From positions 434,001 through 498,000 of the forward strand of contig NZ_CP021648.1 in the NCBI RefSeq assembly GCF_002176815.1: 64,000 nt of DNA. Direction: 5' to 3'. Within the stretch, counting starts at the first letter, position 1. Each line of letters begins with the position of its first letter. Both the position numbers and the translations under genes were made by a program. The stretch comes from Acidovorax sp. T1. Lineage in GTDB: Bacteria; Pseudomonadota; Gammaproteobacteria; Burkholderiales; Burkholderiaceae_C. The notes beneath the pieces are model-generated. The model did no database searches. It was not told the origin of the DNA and was given only the letters and a program-made list of their open reading frames with translations. Shown here piece after piece: positions 19,536 through 27,909 of the stretch.

Positions 19536-19686
19536 CAAAGGGTACGAAATAGTTCGAAAAAACCGCAATGTTTTTAACAATAAAACGAATATACGCGAAG
19601 TGTTTGATGCGCTACATTGGTTTGATGGACCGAGCTGCACGGGGTTTGCCGGCGCTCGGAGGGATCAATGTTCACAAGGAGTGAAG

Positions 19687-20226
19687 ATGCGAATTACCAC
19701 CAGAGGTCAACTTGCCGTTTCTGCGATGACCGATCTGGCAATGCGCCAGAACACCGGCCCCGTTGCGCTGTCCACCATCAGCGCGCGCCAGGGCACATCA
19801 CTGTCGTACCTCGAACAGCTTTTCAGCGCCCTCAAGCGGGCCGGGCTGGTTGACAGCACACGCGGCCCCGGGGGCGGCTATGCCCTGGCCCACAAGCCCG
19901 AGCAGGTGTCGGTGGCTGACATCGTGGTGGCGGTAGAGAACCACAAGCCTGGCGAAGAGTCCGTGCCAGCGGCGCACGTGTCTTCGCAGATGGTGTCCAT
20001 GACCGGATCGCTCTGGACGGCGTTCAACGCGCGGGTTATGGAATACCTCCAGTCCGTTACGCTGCGCGATCTTGTGGCCGAGCAGCAGGCCCGGGGCGTT
20101 CGGGTTGAGTCGCCGGTGGTGGCGCGCGCAAAACTGGCCCGTCGTCCGGCGCCGCTGATGGCACGCGCCGGTGTGCCCAATTCGGTCTTTGCGCTGGGCG
20201 CCATGCCGGCACTGGCCCGCAAATGA
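19687..20226 (+). CDS. Rrf2/IscR-like regulator without cysteines
   Basis: The 179-residue protein follows IscR closely (MRITTRGQLAVSAMTDLAMR, SLSYLEQLFSALKRAGLV, STRGPGGGYALAHKP, ARVMEYLQSVTLRDLV). The segment that holds the three Fe-S cysteines in IscR reads ENHKPGEESVPAAHVSS here, and the whole protein has no cysteine. It is therefore probably a cluster-free DNA-binding protein. ACAAGGAG lies before the start. No isc genes are adjacent. It is divergent from the NhaR-like gene. Confidence 0.85.
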   Translation: MRITTRGQLAVSAMTDLAMRQNTGPVALSTISARQGTSLSYLEQLFSALKRAGLVDSTRGPGGGYALAHKPEQVSVADIVVAVENHKPGEESVPAAHVSSQMVSMTGSLWTAFNARVMEYLQSVTLRDLVAEQQARGVRVESPVVARAKLARRPAPLMARAGVPNSVFALGAMPALARK

Positions 20227-20295
20227 AATTGCGCGCGGCGACCGGGACGCTACATCCCAGCCGAAAGCCCTGAGGCCGGCCCCAGGGCATGTGGC

Positions 20296-20889
20296 CTACA
20301 GCTGCTGCGCGAGCTGCTTGATGCCGCGGATCAGCATCTCCACCGAGATTGCGACCAGGATCAGGCCCATCAGGCGTTCAAAAGCCATCACCACGCGTTC
20401 GCCCACCAGGCGCTGGATGCGTTCGGCCAGCAGCAGCACCACGGCGCACACGGCCATGGTCACGCACAGTGCGGCCACCCATTCCCACCGGCGTTCCGGT
20501 GCCTGGGCCACCAGCAGCATGACAGTGGCCAGTGCCGAGGGGCCAGCCAGCGCGGGGATGGCGAGCGGCACGATCAACGGCTCGCCCGGCAACTCTGCTT
20601 GCGGTCCGTCCGCCGACGGAAAGATCATCCGCAGTGCGATCAAAAACAACACCACCGCACCCGCTATCTGCAGCGACAGATCGCTCAGGTTCATTACCTG
20701 CAAAAACTGAGCGCCAAAGAACAGGAACACCAGCAGCAGCGCAAAGGCGATCAGCACCTCGCGCAGGATCACGCGCGCCCGACGCTCGGGCGCCACGCCG
20801 CGCAGGGCGTTGGCAAAGATGGGGATGTTGCCCAGCGGATCGGTGATCAGCAGGAGCAGGATGGTGGCGGACGCGAAGGTATAGCTCAC
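20296..20889 (-). CDS. MarC-family inner-membrane protein
   Basis: The 197-residue protein has six hydrophobic segments and typical MarC motifs: LLLITDPLGNIPIFANAL near the start, LPGEPLIVPLAIPALAGPSA in the middle and LMGLILVAISVEMLIRGI at the end. MarC proteins (UPF0056) were once linked to multiple-antibiotic resistance; their function is unknown. The start overlaps the stop of the upstream VOC gene by 4 bases, so the two are probably cotranscribed. Confidence 0.9.
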   Translation of the reverse strand: MSYTFASATILLLLITDPLGNIPIFANALRGVAPERRARVILREVLIAFALLLVFLFFGAQFLQVMNLSDLSLQIAGAVVLFLIALRMIFPSADGPQAELPGEPLIVPLAIPALAGPSALATVMLLVAQAPERRWEWVAALCVTMAVCAVVLLLAERIQRLVGERVVMAFERLMGLILVAISVEMLIRGIKQLAQQL

Positions 20890-21299
20890 GCTGCGTACAC
20901 CGTGTCTAGCGAGCGAAAGCCCTTGATCTCAATCGGATTGCCGCTGGGATCGTGGAAGAACATCGTCCACTGTTCTCCGGGCTGGCCTTCAAAACGCACC
21001 TGGGGCTCCAGCACAAATGCGGTGCCGGCGGCCTTGAGCCGCGCGGCCAGCGCATGCCAGTCGGGCAGCTCCAAGATGGCGCCGAAATGCGGCATGGGCA
21101 CGAGGTGGTCGCCCACATGCCCGGTGCGGGTGCTGGCAAACGGGGTGCCCAGGTGCAACGAGATCTGGTGACCGAAGAAGTCGAAGTCCACCCAGGTGTC
21201 GGTGCTTCGGCCTTCCTGGCATTCCAGCACGCCGCCGTAAAAGCGGCGGGCGGCATCCAGGTCGGTGACGTGAAAGGCGAGGTGAAAGAGGCTGCGCAT
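20886..21299 (-). CDS. VOC-family protein (glyoxalase/dioxygenase fold)
   Basis: The 137-residue protein has the paired beta-alpha-beta modules of the VOC fold: MRSLFHLAFHVTDLDAARRF at the start and MFFHDPSGNPIEIKGF at the end. Candidate metal ligands are the early His, HFGAILEL and the Glu in PIEIK. The substrate cannot be read from sequence. The start at 21299 is chosen over one nine codons upstream. Confidence 0.85.
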   Translation of the reverse strand: MRSLFHLAFHVTDLDAARRFYGGVLECQEGRSTDTWVDFDFFGHQISLHLGTPFASTRTGHVGDHLVPMPHFGAILELPDWHALAARLKAAGTAFVLEPQVRFEGQPGEQWTMFFHDPSGNPIEIKGFRSLDTVYAA

Positions 21300-21359
21300 C
21301 CCGCAAAGGATAGCAGCCAAGGGCACCGCCTGGGCGGGCCCGATGGGGTCTCGCAGCGG

Positions 21360-21734
21360 TCAGGCCATGGATGGATCGGCGGCCATGTTGTCAAACTTCT
21401 TGAAGTACTGGCGTGCCATAGCCACCAGCTGGGCGTCGGTCGGGTGGTCTGCGGCCACCGAGTCCACCACCACGCCTGCAACTGCAGCATGGTGCCTTGC
21501 TGCCCAGTCGCGGAACTGGTGACGCACCAGCCCTGGGCCCGCCAGCAGGACCTCGCGGGTATGCGTCAGCGCCTGGGCAATGTCGGAAAAGAATGGCGTC
21601 AGGTCGTCGGCCTTGCCCTGGTGCTTGTGGTGGCTGCGGGACTTGATGCGCTGGGCTTCGGCGTGTTCGCGGTCAAACATCACCACATGGGCTTCGGATT
21701 GGTCCATCCAGACAACGGCGTGAAAAGTGCTCAT
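21360..21734 (-). CDS. Conserved small protein of the 'translational machinery protein' type
   Basis: The 124-residue protein starts MSTFHAVVWMDQSEAHVVMF and has a histidine-rich SRSHHKHQGK. Relatives in Burkholderiales are often named translational machinery protein because of a weak likeness to an eRF1 domain. The name is not functional proof. It lies 65 bases behind a DksA-like gene on the same strand, which suggests a shared stress-related transcript. The start is set by family fit; upstream codons are not conserved-looking. Confidence 0.55.
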   Translation of the reverse strand: MSTFHAVVWMDQSEAHVVMFDREHAEAQRIKSRSHHKHQGKADDLTPFFSDIAQALTHTREVLLAGPGLVRHQFRDWAARHHAAVAGVVVDSVAADHPTDAQLVAMARQYFKKFDNMAADPSMA

Positions 21735-21799
21735 GAATCGGCTTTCTTGAAGTGATGACAAAAACGGGGGAGGGAAGGGGACTGAATGCGTGAGCGAAC

Positions 21800-22171
21800 T
21801 CACGCAGCCCGGTGGTATTGCTCGGCCTTTTCCTGGCAATGCACGCACCGTGCAGCCTCGGGCGTGGCGTGCAGGCGGGCGGCGGTGATGTGGTTGCCGC
21901 AGTCCGTGCACTCGCCATAGGTGCCCGCTTCAATGCGGGCCAGGGCGGACTCGATGGTCGCCAGGTGCGCGGTCTCGCGCTCGTCGAGGGCAAACTCCAC
22001 CTCGCGCTCGGTGGCGACCTGGGCGCGTGGGTCTTCGGGCTGTCCGAAATGGTCGGCGGCGGCCTCGGCGCGGCCGACGACACCGCCGCGCTGTGCCGCC
22101 AGCTGGGCCAGCAGTTCGGATTGCTGGGCCAATAACTGCTGGCGCAATGGTGCGGCTTGGGTCTTGTCCAT
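21800..22171 (-). CDS. TraR/DksA-family zinc-finger protein
   Basis: The 123-residue protein has a helical N-terminal part and a C4 zinc finger near the C-terminus (CTDC at 88-91 and CVHC at 109-112). This places it in the DksA/TraR family, whose members bind in the RNA polymerase secondary channel. It is shorter than DksA, and the acidic coiled-coil tip residues are not clearly kept, so RNA polymerase binding is only likely. Confidence 0.85.
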   Translation of the reverse strand: MDKTQAAPLRQQLLAQQSELLAQLAAQRGGVVGRAEAAADHFGQPEDPRAQVATEREVEFALDERETAHLATIESALARIEAGTYGECTDCGNHITAARLHATPEAARCVHCQEKAEQYHRAA

Positions 22172-22292
22172 GCGGGGACTCCTCAGGGTGATCGGATACC
22201 TGCATGGTGCGCCTGTGCGCGGTGCCCTGGGTTGATCAGGGTCAAGGGATGGTGCGCGGTGCCCCCCGCCCTGGGTGCGCCGCTCGGCGGGA

Positions 22293-22940
22293 TCAGCGCT
22301 TGGGCGGGCGCGCCAGCATCTCTGCGGTGTTGGTCTTGCGGTCAGCGTTCACGCGCTGCACATGGGGGCGCTCGGCCATGCGGGCCAGATATTCGCGCAC
22401 GGGCAGGTCGGCCAAGTAGTCGCGGCCATAGATGATCTTGGTGGCGGCGCTGACCAGCGGCAGGTGCACGATGGCCGCGCAGTCGGCTATCGTGAAGGTG
22501 TCGCCAGCCACGTAGGGGCTGAACTTCGCCAGCTGGCCGAAGGCTGCAATGTTCTTCTCCAGCTGGGCGCCCACCTTTTCGCGTGCGGTGTCGCTCACCG
22601 TGCCGCCGAAGAAAGCCTGGGGATACAGGCTGCGTGCGACCAGCTCCAGGTGCAGCTCGAGAAAGGTGATCAGCTCGCGCACTTTGGCTGCCTGGAAGGG
22701 GGCGGCCGGGATCAGCGGGTGCTCAGGGTGGGCGGCTTCGATGTAGTCGGCCATCACGGCGGATTCGCACAGTGCGCCCTGCGGCGTGCGCAGGTAGGGC
22801 ACCTTGCCCAGCGGGCTGGCGCTGGGGTCGGTCTCGCCCACCCAGGCCAGTTCTTCGGTGAACGGCAGGCCCTTTTCGAGCAGGGCCAGCTTGACCTTGT
22901 TGTAGTAATTGCTGGCCGAAAAGCCGCAGAGTGTCAGCAT
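22293..22940 (-). CDS. Glutathione S-transferase family protein
   Basis: The 215-residue protein has a thioredoxin-like N-terminal domain (MLTLCGFSASNYYNKVKLAL, then GKVPYLRTPQGALCESAVMA with the cis-Pro and Glu-Ser glutathione site). A helical C-terminal domain with GDTFTIADCAAIVHL follows. The substrate is unknown. It stands alone between the DksA-like gene and the divergent copper cluster. Confidence 0.88.
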   Translation of the reverse strand: MLTLCGFSASNYYNKVKLALLEKGLPFTEELAWVGETDPSASPLGKVPYLRTPQGALCESAVMADYIEAAHPEHPLIPAAPFQAAKVRELITFLELHLELVARSLYPQAFFGGTVSDTAREKVGAQLEKNIAAFGQLAKFSPYVAGDTFTIADCAAIVHLPLVSAATKIIYGRDYLADLPVREYLARMAERPHVQRVNADRKTNTAEMLARPPKR

Positions 22941-23062
22941 GGTGTTGTCTCCGTTGTGGTGGTGGATGCAGCACGCATCCTAGGTGCGGGTGAGACCGCT
23001 GTCCGTCGCGTAGATGACCCCGGTCAAGGACTGCACACCCCGGCCCCCTACAATCCGCACCC

Positions 23063-23428
23063 ATGCCCTCCCTGCAAACCATTCGCGGCCTCCGTTGGCT
23101 CGCCCGCCTTGTGCTGGCGTGGTTTGTGTTGTCTATCGGCGTGGCCGTGGCGTCGCCCCTGGTCAACCCGCAGGCGATGGAGCTGATCTGCTCGGGCTCG
23201 GGCGCCATCAAGCTGCTGGTCAAGACCGACGACGGCGCCAAGGAGCTGCCCAGCCACACGCTCGACTGTCCGCTGTGCGCGCATGTGGGGGCACCACTGC
23301 CCACCTCGCAGGCCCAGCTGCCTGTGGCACACCCCCTGGCGCATGCCCTGCGCCCCATCCCCGCCGCGCACATTGCTGCGCGCACCGCCGCGCCGCTGCC
23401 GCCCCGCGGCCCCCCGGCTTTCTCCTGA
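23063..23428 (+). CDS. DUF2946 family protein, probable metal-linked membrane protein
   Basis: The 121-residue protein has one N-terminal hydrophobic segment (LARLVLAWFVLSIGVAVA) and the CPLC motif followed by AHVGAP that is typical of DUF2946. The C-terminal part is His- and Pro-rich. Members often lie beside copper-related TonB receptors, as here, where a receptor, YcnI and PCuAC follow. A role in periplasmic copper handling is inferred from this context. Confidence 0.75.
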   Translation: MPSLQTIRGLRWLARLVLAWFVLSIGVAVASPLVNPQAMELICSGSGAIKLLVKTDDGAKELPSHTLDCPLCAHVGAPLPTSQAQLPVAHPLAHALRPIPAAHIAARTAAPLPPRGPPAFS

Positions 23429-23430
23429 AA

Positions 23431-23497
23431 TTGCTATTTGTTTGATAGCTGCTTGCGCTTGATGAATAAGCGCTAGCGGCCTATTTGGCTTGATTTT
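23431..23497 (+). repeat. Family A dispersed repeat
   Basis: TTTGATAGCTGCTTGCGCTT, then GATGAATAAGCGCTAGCGG and CCTATTTGGCTTGATTTT. This is one of the fullest copies, and it fills the gap between DUF2946 and the TonB receptor. It ends just before the receptor ribosome binding site (CAGGAG). Confidence 0.85.
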
Positions 23498-23508
23498 CAG
23501 GAGTTTCC

Positions 23509-23730
23509 ATGCGCAAAAGCCGCATGGCGCTGGCCGTGGCCAGTGCCTTTCCCATCGTCCTGGGCATCGCGTATGCCGGGGCTTCCTCCGCATTCGCCCA
23601 GACCGCTGACAGCAATGGCAGCAGCACCGGCAGCAGCCCTGCCCCGGTCAAGGAACTGGGCGTGGTCACCATCACCGGCGGCCAGCCACCTCGCTGCCCA
23701 CGCAGATCCCCACCACCATCGAGGGCGTGA
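23509..23730 (+). pseudogene. TonB-dependent receptor, 5' part cut off by a frameshift
   Basis: This frame encodes the signal peptide (MRKSRMALAVASAFPIVLGI, cleavage after AFA) and the start of the receptor (ELGVVTITGGQP), then runs into a stop. After CAGCC at 23683-23687 one C appears to be missing. Restoring it gives TSLPTQIPTTIEGVTREQIE, which joins directly to the downstream frame. The two parts are one gene, 23509-25847, broken by a single base or by a sequencing error. Confidence 0.8.
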
Positions 23731-25847
23731 CGCGCGAGCAGATCGAGCACTCGATCAACGCCACCGACAGCGAAGACGCGCTCAAGTACCTGCCCAGCCT
23801 GCTGGTGCGCAAGCGCTACATCGGCGACTACAACCACGCCGTGCTGTCCACGCGCGCCTCGGGCACGGGCAACCCGGCGCGTTCCATGGTGTTTGCCGAC
23901 GGCATTTTGCTGAGCAACTACCTGGGCAACGGCCCCACCAATGCGCCGCGCTGGATGCTGGTCACGCCCGAGGAGATCGAGCGCGTGGACGTGTTCTACG
24001 GCCCCTTCTCGGCCGCCTACGCAGGCAACTCGGTGGGCGCGGTGGTGGACTACGTCACCCGCATGCCGACAAAGTTCGAGGCGCATGGGCAGGTCAGCTA
24101 CCAGCACCAACCCTTTGACCTGTACAGCACCAACGGCACCTACGGCGGCAAGCAGGTGAGCGCCTCGGTGGGCAACAAGAATGGCGACTGGTCCTGGTTC
24201 CTCAACTTCAACAAGACGGACAGCGAAGGCCAGCCGCTCACCTTCCCCACGCGCCTGGTGTCTGCAGGCACCGTGGGCAGCGCGGGCACACCCGTGACGG
24301 GCGCGGTGCTGGGCAACAACCGCAGCAACCAGCCCTGGTACCTGCTGGGCACGGCCACGCAGTACCACACGCAGCAAGACCACATCAAGGCCAAAATCGC
24401 CTACGACTTTTCGCCCAACGTGCGCGCGGCCTACACCTTTGGCTGGTGGCACAACGAATCCGAAGGGCGGCCCACCAGCTACCTGCGGGACGCCAATGGC
24501 AATGCGGTGTACAGCGGCACGGTCAACATCAATGGCCGCTGGTTTGCGCTCGCGCCTACGGACTTCAATGTGTCTAACGAAGACCTCACGCATTTCATGC
24601 ACGGCCTGTCGGTCAAGAGCCGCACGCAAGGCGTGTTTGACTGGGAGGTGGCCGCCAGCCTGTACGACTACCAGACCGACACCCTGCGCGCCGCCACCGT
24701 CGCGCTGCCTGCGGCGCTGAACGGCGGGGCAGGGCGCATCGTCAACAGCAAAGGCACGGGTTGGAACACGCTGGCTGCCAAGGGCACCTGGCGGCCGGAT
24801 GGCATCCAGGGCACGCACATCGTGGACTTTGGCTTGCAGCGCGACAGCTACCAACTGCGCACTATCGAAAACGCTACGACGAACTGGATCAGCGGTGATG
24901 CAGGCGCCCGCAACCAGGCCTTCAACGGTGACACGCAGCTCATCGGCTTGTGGGCGCAAGACACCTGGAAGATCGCGCCGCGCTGGAAAGCCGTGCTGGG
25001 CGCTCGCGCCGAGCGCTGGAGCGCCAGCAACGGCCAGACCGGCAACGCCACCACCACGCTGAGCCACCCCGAGCGCAACGAAACCTATGTCTCGCCCAAG
25101 GCTGCCGTGGCCTATCAGGCCAATGGGCTGTGGGTGCTCAAGGCATCGACGGGCCGCGCCGTGCGCATGCCCACCGTGGCCGAGCTGTACCAGGGCGGCA
25201 TCAGCGGCAGCGGCACGCTCATCAACAACGACCCGAACCTGAAGCCTGAAAAAAGCTGGACCACCGAGCTGACCGCCGAGCGGGACATGGGGAATGGTTT
25301 GCTGCGCCTCACGGCCTTCTTTGAGTGCACCAAAGACGCGCTGTATTCGCAGACCAATGTGCTCGTCACACCCAACGTCACCAACGTGCAGAACGTGGAC
25401 GCCATCCGCACGAAGGGCATTGAGCTGTCGTACCAGGCCGCCAACGTCTTCGTGCGCGGGCTGGATCTGGGCAGCAGCCTGACCTGGACGGACTCCAAGA
25501 TCACGCGCAACGACAAGTTCCCCGCCAGCGTCGGTAAATGGCAGCCGCGCATCCCCGAATGGCGCGCCACTGCCGTGGCCACTTACCGGCCGGACGACAA
25601 GTGGTCGTACACCCTGGGCGCGCGTTACAGCGGCAAGCAGTACAGCACGCTCGACAACACCGACCCCAACGGCTTTGCCTACCAGGGCGCGAGCCGCTAC
25701 TTCACCACCGATGTGCGCGTGCGCTACCAAGTCACCAAGCAGGTCAGCGCCGCTGTGGGCATCGACAACCTTAACAACTACCAGTTCTGGAACTTCCACC
25801 CCTACCCGCAGCGCAGCTACATGGCTGAACTGAAAGTAACCCTCTGA
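23727..25847 (+). CDS. TonB-dependent outer-membrane receptor, main part, in a copper cluster
   Basis: The 706-residue frame holds the plug domain (VTREQIEHSINATDSEDALK, then VDVFYGPFSAAYAGNSVGAV) and the beta barrel, ending YPQRSYMAELKVTL. Without the upstream fragment it has no signal peptide, so it would be non-functional unless the frameshift at about 23687 is an error. DUF2946 upstream and YcnI and PCuAC downstream suggest uptake of copper or a copper-chelate complex. The GTG at 23727 overlaps the premature stop of the 5' part. Confidence 0.85.
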   Translation: MTREQIEHSINATDSEDALKYLPSLLVRKRYIGDYNHAVLSTRASGTGNPARSMVFADGILLSNYLGNGPTNAPRWMLVTPEEIERVDVFYGPFSAAYAGNSVGAVVDYVTRMPTKFEAHGQVSYQHQPFDLYSTNGTYGGKQVSASVGNKNGDWSWFLNFNKTDSEGQPLTFPTRLVSAGTVGSAGTPVTGAVLGNNRSNQPWYLLGTATQYHTQQDHIKAKIAYDFSPNVRAAYTFGWWHNESEGRPTSYLRDANGNAVYSGTVNINGRWFALAPTDFNVSNEDLTHFMHGLSVKSRTQGVFDWEVAASLYDYQTDTLRAATVALPAALNGGAGRIVNSKGTGWNTLAAKGTWRPDGIQGTHIVDFGLQRDSYQLRTIENATTNWISGDAGARNQAFNGDTQLIGLWAQDTWKIAPRWKAVLGARAERWSASNGQTGNATTTLSHPERNETYVSPKAAVAYQANGLWVLKASTGRAVRMPTVAELYQGGISGSGTLINNDPNLKPEKSWTTELTAERDMGNGLLRLTAFFECTKDALYSQTNVLVTPNVTNVQNVDAIRTKGIELSYQAANVFVRGLDLGSSLTWTDSKITRNDKFPASVGKWQPRIPEWRATAVATYRPDDKWSYTLGARYSGKQYSTLDNTDPNGFAYQGASRYFTTDVRVRYQVTKQVSAAVGIDNLNNYQFWNFHPYPQRSYMAELKVTL

Positions 25848-25861
25848 AAGGAAAACATCCC

Positions 25862-26422
25862 ATGTCTCTGAATACTATGAAAAAGATAGCTGCTACCGCT
25901 TTGTTGATAAGCGCTACAGCCCTGTTTGGCTCTGCATCGGCCCATGTGGTGCTCGAATACCAGGTGGCCCCTGCGGGCGCCAGCTACAAGGCCACCTTCA
26001 AGGTCGGCCACGGCTGCGGCGCGTCGCCCACGCGGCAGGTGGTGGTGGACATCCCCGCAGGCATGCGCGGCGCACACCCCATGCCCAAGCCGGGCTGGAC
26101 GCTGGAGGTGCAGCGCGACAAGCTGGCCCAGCCCTACACCAGCCACGGCCGCAGCATCACCGAAGACGTGGTGCGCATCACCTGGACGGCCAAGACGCCG
26201 GATGACATGCTGCAGAGCGCCCACTATGACGAGTTTGTGCTGGTCGCCCAGGCGCCGGAGCAGGCGGGCACCGTGTACTGGCCGGTGCGCCAGGTCTGCG
26301 CCGAGGGCCAGAGCGACTGGACCGAGGTGCCCAAGCCGGGCCAGAAGCTGTCGGACCTGAAGTCCCCAGCGGCAGCGCTGGAGATTCTGCCCACCGGTGG
26401 CGCCGCTGCCCACAATCATTGA
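25862..26422 (+). CDS. YcnI-family periplasmic copper-binding protein (DUF1775)
   Basis: The 186-residue protein has a signal peptide. Cleavage after ASA (residue 27) would leave His28 as the new N-terminus (HVVLEYQVAPAGASYKATFK). YcnI proteins bind Cu(II) through this N-terminal histidine. PMPKPGWTLEV and HYDEFVLVAQAPEQAG are family-like, and the tail is HNH. The part encoding most of the signal peptide is a family A repeat. GAAAGGA lies before the start at 25862; an internal ATG at 25877 is possible. Confidence 0.88.
   Translation: MSLNTMKKIAATALLISATALFGSASAHVVLEYQVAPAGASYKATFKVGHGCGASPTRQVVVDIPAGMRGAHPMPKPGWTLEVQRDKLAQPYTSHGRSITEDVVRITWTAKTPDDMLQSAHYDEFVLVAQAPEQAGTVYWPVRQVCAEGQSDWTEVPKPGQKLSDLKSPAAALEILPTGGAAAHNH
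25875..25931 (+). repeat. Family A dispersed repeat forming the YcnI signal peptide
   Basis: GATAGCTGCTACCGCTTTG, then TTGATAAGCGCTACAGCC and CTGTTTGGCT. It aligns along its length with the intergenic copy at 23431-23497. In the ycnI frame it reads KIAATALLISATALFGS, the hydrophobic core of the signal peptide. Confidence 0.85.
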
Positions 26423-26485
26423 CAGTCGGGCCCAGAGCCTGTTGCTGCTTCCCTTTTTCCTCTCGCACACTGAAAGACATTCACC

Positions 26486-26971
26486 ATGAAAAAACTGCTT
26501 CACACCGCCGCCGTCTTTGCCGCACTGCTGAGTGCCCCTGCATGGGCCCAGACCGCCGCCGTCAAGGTCGAAGGCGCCTGGGCGCGTGCCAGCGTGCAGG
26601 GCCAGAAGGCCACGGGCGCATTCATGCGCCTGACCGCCAAGGACGGCGCCCGCCTGGTGCGCGTCGAGTCGCCCGCCGCCGGTCTGACCGAAGTGCATGA
26701 GATGAAGATGGAAGGCGACATCATGAAGATGCGCGCCGTGCCCGTGCTGGACCTGCCTGCGGGCAAGATGGTGGACCTCAAGCCCGGCGGCTACCACGTC
26801 ATGCTGCTGGACCTGAAGGCGCCCCTGGCCAAGGACAGCTCGGTGCCGCTCACCCTGGTGTTCCAGGACGCCAAGGGCGTGGAAAGCAAACTCAACCTGA
26901 CGGTGCCCGTGGGCACGACGGCCCCTGGTGGCGCCATGGCGGGCGGCATGATGGATGGGCATAAACACTGA
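26486..26971 (+). CDS. Copper chaperone PCuAC
   Basis: PCuAC is a periplasmic Cu(I) chaperone that supplies the CuA site of cytochrome oxidase. The 161-residue protein has a signal peptide ending AWA. Its metal site fits the family pattern HX10MX21HXM exactly (His71, Met82, His104, Met106). A Met/His-rich tail (GGMMDGHKH) may bind a second copper. It is 63 bases behind ycnI in the same direction. Confidence 0.92.
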   Translation: MKKLLHTAAVFAALLSAPAWAQTAAVKVEGAWARASVQGQKATGAFMRLTAKDGARLVRVESPAAGLTEVHEMKMEGDIMKMRAVPVLDLPAGKMVDLKPGGYHVMLLDLKAPLAKDSSVPLTLVFQDAKGVESKLNLTVPVGTTAPGGAMAGGMMDGHKH

Positions 26972-27057
26972 GGTAACCGCCGCCGCAGCGCCTTCGCGGG
27001 CGTAACGCATTGGAGTAAGCTGTGACTCCACTACAGACCACCTCTTGCGGAGCGGCC

Positions 27058-27861
27058 ATGAGCGACACATCCAACTTTGGTTTCGGCAAATTCGTCCCCG
27101 GCTTTGACTTTCTGCAAAGCTTGGCGAAAGGTGCCTCCAGCAGCATTCCCCAGATGCCAAGCCTGTCGAACTGGGTGGCGCCCACCATCAGCGTCGAAGA
27201 GCTGGAAAAGCGCATCGACGAACTCAAGGCCGTGCAGTTCTGGCTGGAGCAGAACTCGCGCGCCCTCACGGCCACCGTCCAGGCGCTGGAAGTGCAGAAG
27301 ATGACCCTGGCCACGCTCAAGGGCATGAACTTCAGCATGGGCGACGTGGCCAACGCCTTCAAGGTCAAGGCGACCGACAGCGGCAAGAGTGGCCTGGACA
27401 AGGCGGCCGACAGCTTTGCCAGCCGGGCCGCTGCAACCGCTCCGGCCGCCCCTGCGCCACAACCCGCAGAACCGGCCAAGCCCGCCCCGGCTGACGGCGA
27501 TCAGGCCACCAAGGAGGCTGAACCCAGCGTGGTGGACCCCATGCAATGGTGGGGCGCGCTGACCAGCCAGTTCCAGCAGATCGCGGCCAACGTATTGAAA
27601 GACGCCGCCCAGCAGACCGCCGCCATCGACACCACCAAAACCATGGCCGCCGAGGCCATCAAGACGGCCACCGAGGTGGCCAGCCAGTTTGCTGCCCAGG
27701 GTATGCAGGCTGTGCAGGGCGCCCGGCGCACCGCCGCCAGCGCGGCAAAGGCGCCCGCTGCCAAAAAAGCCGCCGCCAAAAAGGCACCCGCCCCCTCTGC
27801 AGCCAAGCCCGCCGCCAAAAAAGCCACGGCTCGCCGCGCACCGCGCAAGCCAGCAGGCTGA
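27058..27861 (+). CDS. phaM: PhaM-type polyhydroxyalkanoate granule regulator
   Basis: PhaM links PHA granules to the nucleoid and activates PHA synthase. The 267-residue protein has the family start (FGKFVPGFDFLQSLAKGA), the helical ELEKRIDELKAVQFWLEQNS and EVQKMTLATLKGMN. Its C-terminal tail is rich in Ala, Lys and Pro (KKAAAKKAPAPSAAKPAAKK), like histone H1, and binds DNA in the known protein. The start at 27058 is chosen by family fit. Confidence 0.85.
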   Translation: MSDTSNFGFGKFVPGFDFLQSLAKGASSSIPQMPSLSNWVAPTISVEELEKRIDELKAVQFWLEQNSRALTATVQALEVQKMTLATLKGMNFSMGDVANAFKVKATDSGKSGLDKAADSFASRAAATAPAAPAPQPAEPAKPAPADGDQATKEAEPSVVDPMQWWGALTSQFQQIAANVLKDAAQQTAAIDTTKTMAAEAIKTATEVASQFAAQGMQAVQGARRTAASAAKAPAAKKAAAKKAPAPSAAKPAAKKATARRAPRKPAG

Positions 27862-27909
27862 TCTGGCGTTGCTGCCTGCAGTGCCCGCCACAGCCGGTAA
27901 AGTCACGCC

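Noticed and set aside
23481..25799. 772-codon open frame opposite the TonB receptor
   Set aside because: It is Val/Gly/Ala-rich without motifs. The plus-strand receptor explains the codon pattern.
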